Shown here: positions 1-10,123 of the stretch, piece by piece
Position numbering within the stretch: position 1 is the stretch's first letter
Layout: every line of letters begins with the position of its first letter
Assembly (NCBI GenBank): GCA_003963435.1
Contig: RXJC01000050.1
Coordinates: forward strand, 62,001 to 126,000
Reading direction: 5' to 3'
Length of the DNA: 64,000 nt
DNA from: Bradyrhizobiaceae bacterium
GTDB taxonomy: Bacteria; Pseudomonadota; Alphaproteobacteria; Rhizobiales; Xanthobacteraceae
Notes under the pieces: generated by a model
Seen by the model: the letters and a program-made list of their open reading frames with translations, nothing else
Database searches by the model: none
What the model was told of the DNA's origin: nothing
Position numbers and translations under genes: made by a program

Positions 1-3203
<3,203 letters not shown>

Positions 3204-3206
3204 TCG

Positions 3207-5396
3207 ATGCCGGAAACCATTCGAAAGACCAGGTTCGGCGTGCAGGGGATGGATTGCGCCGGGTGCGCGATCAAGATCGAGAACGCGCTGCGGCGGATGC
3301 CCGGCGTCACGGAGGTGAGCGTCTCCGTCGCCGGCGGCGCGGTCACGGTCGAACACGATCGACCGAATACGGAGGCGATGAGAAGTCAGATAGCCGGGCT
3401 CGGTTACACCGTCGTGGACCCGGAGGAGGACCGCTCCAAGCACGTAGGCCATCATTACGGCGTGAAGGGATCCGCGCACGAAGGGGACGACGTCGGCCAT
3501 TCCCACATTCACGACGACGGCCCCGCGGACAAGAACTGGTGGCAGACCAGCAAGGGCGATGCAACGATCGCGTCCGGAGCCGCTATTGCAGTCGCCTTCG
3601 TGCTGGGAAGAGCCATTCCGGCCATCGAACAATGGGCGTTCCTTGTGGCCATGCTGATCGGCCTTGTCCCGATCGCCAAGCGCGCGTTGTCCGCGGCGAT
3701 GGCGGGCACGCCGTTCTCGATCGAGATGCTGATGACGATCGCTGCCGTCGGTGCGGTCTTCATCGGCGCGACGGAGGAGGCGGCAACGGTGGTCTTCCTG
3801 TTCCTGATCGGTGAACTGCTCGAGGGTGTCGCCGCCCGCAAGGCGCGCTCAAGCATCCAGGACCTGACAAAGCTGGTCCCGAAGACGGCCCGGCTCGAGG
3901 ACGATGATGGCCAGGTCCACGAGGTGGACGCCGACACGCTCACGGTCGGCGCCATGATCCAGGTCCGTCCCGGCGACCGGATCCCCGCCGACGGCGTCAT
4001 CGTCTCCGGAGAGAGTTCGATCGACGAAGCGCCCGTCACCGGCGAAAGCACCCCCGTCCGGAAGGGCCGCGACGAGAGCCTGTTCGCCGGCACCGTCAAC
4101 GGAGACGGCCTGCTCAGGGTGCGTGTGACGGCCGCTGCGTCGGACAACACGATCGCCCGCGTGGTCAAGCTGGTCGAGGAGGCGCAGGAATCGAAAGCGC
4201 CGACCGAGCGCTTCGTCGACCGGTTTTCGCGGTACTACACGCCCGGCGTGGTCGCCGTGGCCGCCTTGGTGGCTATCGTTCCGCCGCTGCTGTTCGGCGG
4301 CGCATGGAACGGCTGGATCTATCGGGGCCTCGCCATCCTGCTGATCGGGTGCCCATGCGCCCTGGTCATCTCGGTGCCGGCGGCAATCGCCGCCAGCCTG
4401 TCGGCCGGCGCCCGCCGGGGTCTGCTCCTGAAGGGGGGCGCCGTTCTCGAACAGATCGGTAAGATCACCATCGCCTGCTTCGACAAGACGGGCACGCTCA
4501 CCGCGGGCAAGCCTCAGGTGACGGACGTGATCGGGTTCGACCGAAGCGAGGGAGACGTCCTGCGTTTCGCCGCTGCGCTCGAAACCGGATCCAACCATCC
4601 GCTCGCGAACGCGATCCTGGCCAGGGCAGCGGAGCTGCAGATCTGGGTGCCGCCGACGTCCAACGCCACTGCCATCGGCGGCAAGGGCGTCCAAGCCACG
4701 GTAGAGGGCGTCAAGATATTCCTCGGCTCGCCAAAGGCGGCCGCTGAGTTCACGTCCGTCACTTCAGACCAGGAGGCGCTCGTTTCTCGCCTCAACGACG
4801 AGGGCAAGACGGTCGCCCTGCTGGTCATGGACGACAGGCTCGCCGGCGCAATCGCCATGCGTGACGAAGCGCGTCCGGATGCAAGGAAGGGCCTTAAGCT
4901 GCTGACGGATGCGGGGATCCGCACGGTGATGCTGACCGGCGACAACCGCCGGACCGCGAATGCGATCGGTCGGCAACTCGGCATCGACGTCGAGGCGGAA
5001 CTGCTGCCGGAGGACAAGCAGCGGATCGTCGGCCAGTTCCAGAAGGCCGGCTGGTCGGTCGCCAAGATCGGCGACGGCATCAACGATGCACCGGCGCTCG
5101 CCGCCGCCGAAGTCGGCATCGCCATGGGCGGCGGCACCGACGTCGCGCTGGAGACCGCCGACGCCGCCGTGCTGCACGGACGCGTGTCCGATGTCGCCGC
5201 CATGGTCGACCTGTCCAAGCGGACCATGGCGAATATCCGACAGAACATCGCGGTCGCGCTCGGCCTGAAGGCGGTCTTTCTGATCACCACGGTGATCGGG
5301 CTGACCGGTCTCTGGCCGGCGATCCTCGCCGACACCGGCGCCACCGTGCTGGTGACCCTGAACGCGCTGCGCCTGCTGAAGCCACCCGCGACATGA
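3207..5396 (+). CDS. Heavy-metal-translocating P1B-type ATPase (Zn/Cd/Pb type)
   Basis: ATP-driven exporter of soft divalent metals from the cytoplasm. It has an N-terminal HMA metal-binding domain with GMDCAGC (Cys17, Cys20), then a His-rich linker (about residues 79-102). The membrane metal site is CPC at 382-384, the phosphorylated Asp is in DKTGT at 426, the SNHPLA His-Pro pair lies at 464-465 and GDGINDAP at 622-629. Lys688 in GLKAVFL and Asp709 in LADTGATV fit the P1B-2 class (ZntA/CadA), which exports Zn, Cd and Pb, rather than Cu ATPases. At 729 residues it is full length. It starts 3 bp after the RND stop, so translational coupling is likely. Confidence 0.95.
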   Translation: MPETIRKTRFGVQGMDCAGCAIKIENALRRMPGVTEVSVSVAGGAVTVEHDRPNTEAMRSQIAGLGYTVVDPEEDRSKHVGHHYGVKGSAHEGDDVGHSHIHDDGPADKNWWQTSKGDATIASGAAIAVAFVLGRAIPAIEQWAFLVAMLIGLVPIAKRALSAAMAGTPFSIEMLMTIAAVGAVFIGATEEAATVVFLFLIGELLEGVAARKARSSIQDLTKLVPKTARLEDDDGQVHEVDADTLTVGAMIQVRPGDRIPADGVIVSGESSIDEAPVTGESTPVRKGRDESLFAGTVNGDGLLRVRVTAAASDNTIARVVKLVEEAQESKAPTERFVDRFSRYYTPGVVAVAALVAIVPPLLFGGAWNGWIYRGLAILLIGCPCALVISVPAAIAASLSAGARRGLLLKGGAVLEQIGKITIACFDKTGTLTAGKPQVTDVIGFDRSEGDVLRFAAALETGSNHPLANAILARAAELQIWVPPTSNATAIGGKGVQATVEGVKIFLGSPKAAAEFTSVTSDQEALVSRLNDEGKTVALLVMDDRLAGAIAMRDEARPDARKGLKLLTDAGIRTVMLTGDNRRTANAIGRQLGIDVEAELLPEDKQRIVGQFQKAGWSVAKIGDGINDAPALAAAEVGIAMGGGTDVALETADAAVLHGRVSDVAAMVDLSKRTMANIRQNIAVALGLKAVFLITTVIGLTGLWPAILADTGATVLVTLNALRLLKPPAT

Positions 5397-5439
5397 ATGC
5401 CATCCATCATCCGAAAACGACCAACGGAAGGACCACCCC

Positions 5440-5754
5440 ATGGGCTTCGATCAATACCACGAACCGCCGGAAGAACTCTCGCAGGAGACCCGTACATTCG
5501 CCCGCATGATCACGTCGCTGATCGAGGAAGCGGAAGCGATCGGCTGGTACGAACAGCGGATCTCGGTGGAGAAGGACAAGGACGCCAAGGCGATCATGGA
5601 GAACGCGCAGAAGGAGGAATTCAAGCACTTCGGGATGAATCTCGAATTTCTCCTGCGTAAGAAGGCCGACTGGCGCACCGAGCTCAAGGGCATCCTCTTC
5701 ACGAAGGGGGACATCGTGGAGCTCGGCGAAGCGGCCGAGAAAAAGGTCGACTAG
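5440..5754 (+). CDS. EncFtn-like (encapsulated ferritin type) ferritin-like protein
   Basis: A 104-residue two-helix ferritin-like protein. It resembles encapsulated ferritins (EncFtn, e.g. from Rhodospirillum rubrum), which oxidise and mineralise iron as a ring-shaped oligomer in which two subunits complete one ferroxidase site. Visible ligands and conserved residues are Glu29, Glu30 and Glu32 followed by Trp36-Tyr37, then Glu59-Glu60 and His63 in the second helix, in EncFtn spacing. The protein ends soon after the LFTKGDI segment with EKKVD, with no obvious encapsulin-targeting C-terminal peptide. A GGAAGGA Shine-Dalgarno precedes the ATG. It sits between the metal ATPase and PilZ-like genes and no encapsulin shell gene is in the window. 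A role in iron or other metal storage during metal stress is inference. Confidence 0.8.
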   Translation: MGFDQYHEPPEELSQETRTFARMITSLIEEAEAIGWYEQRISVEKDKDAKAIMENAQKEEFKHFGMNLEFLLRKKADWRTELKGILFTKGDIVELGEAAEKKVD

Positions 5755-5756
5755 GC

Positions 5757-6029
5757 ATGTCCCGCCGGGAGGCCATGGTGGAAGACAAACACATACTGCG
5801 CCGAATCCGCATCCTGAAGGCCGGGAGGATCTCGTTCGGCGGATCTGCGATCTCCTGCACGGTCCGCAACCTGACGAGGTCGGGCGCCATGCTGGATGTC
5901 GCCAGCCCGCTGGGCGTGCCGCGAGTGTTCACGCTGGTCATCCCGTCCGACGACATCCGTCATGAATGCCGCATCGTCTGGATCCGGGAAAAACGTCTCG
6001 GCGTGTCTTTCGTGCAGGTGACATCATGA
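5757..6029 (+). CDS. Small PilZ-domain protein
   Basis: A 90-residue protein consisting of little more than a PilZ-like beta-barrel. It has an Arg-rich start (LRRIRILKAG), then a CTVRNLTRSGAML segment matching the (D/N)xSxxG strand with Thr for Ser, and a C-terminal HECRIVWIREKRLGVSFV block typical of short alphaproteobacterial PilZ proteins. PilZ domains usually bind cyclic di-GMP, but the RxxxR motif here is only approximate, so binding is uncertain. The start codon is 3 bp after the ferritin-like stop, and the next PilZ-like gene overlaps the 3' end by ATGA, so it is clearly cotranscribed with the metal genes. An internal ATG at 5775 is an alternative start. Confidence 0.75.
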   Translation: MSRREAMVEDKHILRRIRILKAGRISFGGSAISCTVRNLTRSGAMLDVASPLGVPRVFTLVIPSDDIRHECRIVWIREKRLGVSFVQVTS

Positions 6030-6331
6030 AGCGGGCAGAATTGGCTGAGGGACCAGGTCGGCGAGCATCGGCCCGTCCGGAATCACCGGTGCAGTACAAA
6101 CGCGGTCCGAAGAGCCGCGCGAAGGTCGGAACGGTGTCGTGCGCGGGCTCGTCGATCTCCTGCACGGTACGCAGCCAGACGAAGTCAGGCGCCACCCTGA
6201 AATTGTTGATCGGCCCGCTCGGCGTGCCGAAACTGGTGATCCCGTCCGACCATGTCCGCAATGAATGTCGGATCCTATGGGTGAAGGACAAGCGTAGGTG
6301 CGTCTCGTTCTTCCAGGACGGTGAGTTCTGA
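6026..6331 (+). CDS. Degenerate PilZ-like protein
   Basis: A 101-residue paralogue of the preceding gene. The segments SSISCTVRSQTKSGATLKL, a GVPKLVIPSD stretch and NECRILWVKDKRRCVSFF line up with the upstream PilZ protein. The Asn of the (D/N)xSxxG motif is Ser here and the N-terminal RxxxR region is rewritten, so cyclic di-GMP binding is doubtful. The ATG at 6026 is preferred over an in-frame ATG at 5966 because it forms a 4-bp ATGA overlap with the upstream stop. A tandem duplication followed by divergence is the simplest explanation. Confidence 0.65.
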   Translation: MKRAELAEGPGRRASARPESPVQYKRGPKSRAKVGTVSCAGSSISCTVRSQTKSGATLKLLIGPLGVPKLVIPSDHVRNECRILWVKDKRRCVSFFQDGEF

Positions 6332-6356
6332 TGAAGCAGATGCAAGGAGGAACCTG

Positions 6357-6860
6357 ATGTCCCGCTACTTTATGGTTCTCATGATCTGCCTTGCGGCCTC
6401 CGCCGCGACGGCCCGTGCTGCGGGTCAGGCGCAAGGCCAATTGATGCCGTTGCATTCCGGACAGTTCGACCGGCTGCCGCCGGCCATCCGCACCACGTTG
6501 GAGTCGGCCAAGCGCGTATGCGGTGACGAATACATCAGCGTACGTAATGGATTCTTGCGACATCTTCAGGGCGCGTCGGGAGAAGAATTCACGGCCGTGC
6601 ATTTCGACCGGATCGGGTGCACGGACCGACAGAAGCTTTGTTCGCCCGGCGGCTGTCTCCACCGCATATTCGTGAACCGGGCCGGATCGCAGCGGGAGGT
6701 CTGGCGCGGAAAAGCCTTCGAGGTCGACATGTCGATCGTCGCCGGCATTTTCACGATCGAAGTGCACTGCGGCGATTTCGATCACGGCTGCTGCAGGCGA
6801 CTTGCCTGGAACGGAAGCAGGTTCGTGCAAGAAAGAACCGGAAAGAGACCGCCAGAATGA
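6357..6860 (+). CDS. Secreted Cys-rich protein of unknown function
   Basis: The first about 23 residues form a signal peptide (hydrophobic core FMVLMICLAAS, Ala-rich cleavage region before GQAQGQ), so export to the periplasm is predicted. The mature part of about 145 residues carries an early Cys at the VCGDE segment, then GCTDRQKLCSPGGCLHR and HCGDFDHGCCRR, a spacing that suggests several disulphides or a metal site. I do not recognise the family. The start at 6357 has a strong AAGGAGGAA Shine-Dalgarno just upstream. The stop overlaps the next ATG (ATGA), which puts the gene inside the metal operon. A periplasmic metal-handling or assembly role is inference from context. Confidence 0.65.
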   Translation: MSRYFMVLMICLAASAATARAAGQAQGQLMPLHSGQFDRLPPAIRTTLESAKRVCGDEYISVRNGFLRHLQGASGEEFTAVHFDRIGCTDRQKLCSPGGCLHRIFVNRAGSQREVWRGKAFEVDMSIVAGIFTIEVHCGDFDHGCCRRLAWNGSRFVQERTGKRPPE

Positions 6861-7714
6861 CGTCATCGATCATCGCGCATCTCCACTTCGGGGGCGCGGA
6901 CCTTAGCTTCCGCAAGAAATTCCGGTTGTTCTTCACCGTCGCGGTGGTCGTGCTCGCGCTCGGCTGCGTCAAGGTGGCCGTGCACTACTACGGTCTCGAG
7001 ATACTCGAACTCAATAGCCTGCTGACGAGCGGAATCGGCGGCGCGATCTTCATCATCGGCTTCCTGCTTTCCAGCGTGCTCGCAGACTACAAGGAAGCGG
7101 AGCGTATCCCGGCGGACATCCGGACCTCGATAGAAGCCATCGACGGCGACTTGGAGTGCTTCGCCTCGATCAACGCCGAGTTCGATCTCGCCGGATCCCG
7201 TCGGATTCTCTTGTCGACGCTCGACAAGCTGCGGACCGGCTTGGGTCATGCGCGGGACCACAAGGATCTCCCGCCGGTGCTGGCCGAAATCGGCAAGCTT
7301 ACGCCGATCTTCGGCCGGCTCGAACCGATGGGGATGGCGGCCAATTTCGTCGTCCGCCTGCGAACGACGCAGGACGTGCTGCGCCGGTCGATGCTGCGCG
7401 TCTACCAGATCCAGCGGGTCGAATTCGTGCCGTCGGTACACGTGCTGGTCCAGACGCTGGTGTTCTCGATCGTCGGCATGATGCTTTTCCTCAAGACGGA
7501 AGGCGATCCGGCGTCGGCGATCATGTTCGGATTCATCAGCTACATGTTCATCTACGCGCTGTACCTCGTTCGCCTGCTCGAGCAGCCGTTCGCCAAGGGG
7601 CACGGTTCGGTCGACGATGTCAGCTTTTTCCTGATCGACGAACTCGAGGCGAACCTTCGCAGGTCCCTCGACGGTGAACCCTTGTCGGTTCGCCATTCAC
7701 ATTCGGAGGCTTGA
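6857..7714 (+). CDS. Membrane protein of unknown function, four predicted TM helices
   Basis: A 285-residue protein with two hydrophobic segments near the N-terminus (about residues 22-45 and 55-78), a long soluble middle region with charged helices, and two more hydrophobic segments (about 200-216 and 222-242). The topology resembles bestrophin-like and DUF4239-type membrane proteins, but sequence similarity by eye is weak, so no function is assigned. The ATG at 6857 overlaps the previous stop by ATGA. The CDF gene follows after 3 bp with an intervening GGAGG. It is therefore an integral part of the metal-resistance operon and may be an accessory channel or a sensor. Confidence 0.6.
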   Translation: MTSSIIAHLHFGGADLSFRKKFRLFFTVAVVVLALGCVKVAVHYYGLEILELNSLLTSGIGGAIFIIGFLLSSVLADYKEAERIPADIRTSIEAIDGDLECFASINAEFDLAGSRRILLSTLDKLRTGLGHARDHKDLPPVLAEIGKLTPIFGRLEPMGMAANFVVRLRTTQDVLRRSMLRVYQIQRVEFVPSVHVLVQTLVFSIVGMMLFLKTEGDPASAIMFGFISYMFIYALYLVRLLEQPFAKGHGSVDDVSFFLIDELEANLRRSLDGEPLSVRHSHSEA

Positions 7715-7717
7715 GCG

Positions 7718-8617
7718 ATGCACGGTGGTGGTTCGACTGGAACGGCGGCCGCGCAGCACGCGGGAAGGCTCAAATGGGCGCTCGGCCTGACGGCTACGTA
7801 CATGATGGCGGAGGTCATCGGCGGCCTGGTCACCGGCAGCCTGGCGCTGCTGGCGGATGCGGCGCACATGATGACCGACGTCGGCGGCTTGGCCCTTGCG
7901 CTCCTGGCGATCAACTTTGCGGCACGCGAAGCGACCCCGCAGCGGACCTACGGCTACTTGCGGATGGAGGTGCTGTCGGCACTCACCAACGCCGTCGTGC
8001 TGCTGCTGCTCACCGTCTACATCCTCTATGAGGCGTACCAACGCTTCCAGTCTCCGCCGGAGATCCGGAGCGGACCCATGCTGGTCGTTGCGGCGATCGG
8101 CCTGGTCGTGAACCTGATCAGCATGCGGCTGCTGGCGGGAGGATCCTCGGAAAGCCTCAACGTCAAGGGCGCCTATTTCGAGGTGCTCAGCGACATGCTC
8201 GGTTCGATCGGGGTGATCGTCGCGTCCCTGCTGATCATGTGGAAGGATTGGACGCTGGCCGATCCGATCATCGGCGCCGGCATCGGCCTGTTCATCGTCC
8301 CGAGGACCTGGACGATGCTGAAGCAGGTCACGCATATCCTCATGGAGGGCACTCCAGCCAACATCGACCTGGCTGTACTGGAGAGGAAACTTGGGGAGAT
8401 CGCCGGCGTTACCGCCGTCCATGATCTTCACGTGTGGACGGTCACCTCAGGATTCGACGCCATGAGCGGCCATCTCGTCGTCGCGGACATGGCCCGGGGC
8501 CGGGAAGCGCTGCGTGAAGCCCGCCGCGTCCTGAAGGACGAATTCGGAATCGACCACGTTACCGTCCAGATCGAGGACGAAGCCCTGAGGACCGAGGAGG
8601 CCGTGCTGCATGTCTGA
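7718..8617 (+). CDS. Cation diffusion facilitator, CzcD/ZnT type
   Basis: A 299-residue inner-membrane metal/proton antiporter (Zn2+, Co2+, Cd2+ or similar) with six helices and a C-terminal cytoplasmic ferredoxin-like domain containing VHDLHVWTVTSG. The TM2 metal site reads LADAAHMMTD (HxxxD). The TM5 site reads YFEVLSDMLGS, so Glu replaces the usual His of the second HxxxD. Such a change may alter metal preference. Its N-terminus lacks the long His-rich stretch seen in the next gene. A GGAGG ribosome-binding site precedes the ATG, and the 3' end overlaps the next CDF gene by 8 bp, so both are cotranslated. Confidence 0.9.
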   Translation: MHGGGSTGTAAAQHAGRLKWALGLTATYMMAEVIGGLVTGSLALLADAAHMMTDVGGLALALLAINFAAREATPQRTYGYLRMEVLSALTNAVVLLLLTVYILYEAYQRFQSPPEIRSGPMLVVAAIGLVVNLISMRLLAGGSSESLNVKGAYFEVLSDMLGSIGVIVASLLIMWKDWTLADPIIGAGIGLFIVPRTWTMLKQVTHILMEGTPANIDLAVLERKLGEIAGVTAVHDLHVWTVTSGFDAMSGHLVVADMARGREALREARRVLKDEFGIDHVTVQIEDEALRTEEAVLHV

Positions 8618-9653
8618 ACAGCGAAAGAATGTCGGGCGCGCCGATGATCATCGTCGGCATGGCGATCGAGATCACGATCATGATGGCGGACATGACCATG
8701 GCGGCGACGATCGGCATGCCGATGATGCCGGTCACGATCATCACCACCATCATGGTGGCGCCGGCCACGTCCACGCGCCGGCGAACTTCGGCAAGGCGTT
8801 CGCCATCGGCATCACCCTGAATACCGCGCTCGTCGTCGCGGAGGCGGTCTACGGCTACCTTGGCAATTCGACCGCGCTGATGGCGGACGCCGGCCACAAT
8901 CTGAGCGACGTGTTCGGGCTGCTGGTGGCTTGGGGCGCCTCGATCGCCTCGAAGCGAGCCCCGAGCGGGCGCTTCACTTACGGACTGCGCGGCTCGTCGA
9001 TCCTGGCGGCGCTCGCGAACGCGGTCTTCCTGCTGGTGGCGACCGGGGCGATCGGGTGGGAATCCGTCCAGCGCTTCCGGGATCCGGAGCCGGTCGCCGG
9101 CGGCACCGTCATGGCGGTGGCCGCCGTCGGCATCCTCATCAACGGCGCGACCGCGTGGCTCTTCGCGGGCGGCCGCAAGGGCGACATCAACATCCGGGGT
9201 GCCTTCCTCCACATGGCGGGCGACTGCGCCGTGTCGGCCGGCGTCGTGATCTCGGCGGCACTCATCATGTGGACCGGATGGCTGTTGCTGGATCCCGCGA
9301 TGAGCCTCGTCATCTGCGCCGTGATCCTGTGGAGCACGTGGGGTCTGCTGCGGAGCTCGGTCGGCATGTCGCTGAGCGCCGCCCCTGCGGAGATCGACCT
9401 CGATGCCGTCCGGAAGTTGCTGCGGGGCAGGCCGGGTGTTGCGGAAATCCACGATCTGCACGTATGGCCGATCAGCACCACCGAGACGGCGATGACATGC
9501 CACATGGTGATGCCGGACGGGCATCCGGGCGACGCCTTTCTGCTGGACTGCGCCAGTCTACTGCAGAAGTCGCACAAGATCGGCCACGCCACGCTTCAGA
9601 TCGAAATCAGCGAGGGCAACGCCTGCTCGCTCGCCCCGGACGACGTGGTGTAG
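8610..9653 (+). CDS. Cation diffusion facilitator with His-rich N-terminus
   Basis: A 347-residue CDF exporter. The first about 55 residues are extremely rich in His and Asp (several HDH repeats and a run of five His), a typical cytoplasmic metal-collecting segment. TM2 carries MADAGHNLSDVFG and TM5 carries FLHMAGDCAVS, both full HxxxD sites, unlike the preceding paralogue. The C-terminal cytoplasmic domain has IHDLHVWPIST. The start lies 8 bp inside the upstream CDF gene, giving two different CDF pumps in one operon. This is the last gene of the plus-strand metal operon; the next gene converges on it. Confidence 0.9.
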   Translation: MSEQRKNVGRADDHRRHGDRDHDHDGGHDHGGDDRHADDAGHDHHHHHGGAGHVHAPANFGKAFAIGITLNTALVVAEAVYGYLGNSTALMADAGHNLSDVFGLLVAWGASIASKRAPSGRFTYGLRGSSILAALANAVFLLVATGAIGWESVQRFRDPEPVAGGTVMAVAAVGILINGATAWLFAGGRKGDINIRGAFLHMAGDCAVSAGVVISAALIMWTGWLLLDPAMSLVICAVILWSTWGLLRSSVGMSLSAAPAEIDLDAVRKLLRGRPGVAEIHDLHVWPISTTETAMTCHMVMPDGHPGDAFLLDCASLLQKSHKIGHATLQIEISEGNACSLAPDDVV

Positions 9654-10123
9654 GTGGACGAAGGCGAACGGAACGGATCGTACGCGCCGAGCGTCTGAGG
9701 GCGGCGATCGAAACTAGGCTTTCGGCGGGACCGGCGAGGGGCGTGCCGGGATGTGGTCGCAACAGCGATTGGCACGGGGAGACGGGCGTTGGTGGTTCGG
9801 GTGCGAAGAATGCGGGTTGCGTGCTGTCGGCCGCCTGGCACGCGGTTCGTTCAACTGACCGTTTGGGCCGATGCTTTTATGGGCCGCCGCGACGTGTCCG
9901 GGCATCTTGTCTGCGTGCGCAAAGATGTCCGGAAGGTTGTTCCGACGGGCTTCTGCCGAGCCGAGGACCGACGCCGGTCTCGCTGACCTGCGCGGGAGAG
10001 CATTATCCCGCAAAATGCGAAAAGCGCACCACGCGGGATAATTTGGCCTTCCTGACGAAGGTCGGGAACGGACCTGGACCGAGGAAACGATCGAGGGGTT
10101 CGGGGTCCATCCCGCCCCGTCCG
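9654..10123. other. Intergenic region between convergent genes
   Basis: 470 bp between the CDF stop and the Fic-protein stop. Apart from the 41-bp dyad at 10002-10042 I see no convincing gene, RNA or terminator with a T-run. Confidence 0.6.
10002..10042. repeat. 41-bp centred dyad between convergent genes
   Basis: Perfect 10-bp inverted repeat ATTATCCCGC (10002-10011) and GCGGGATAAT (10033-10042). A second, inner inverted repeat TGCG (10016-10019) and CGCA (10025-10028) shares exactly the same centre. No T-run follows, so it is not a standard intrinsic terminator. It could be a recombinase or regulator site, or an RNA hairpin. Function is unknown. Confidence 0.7.
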
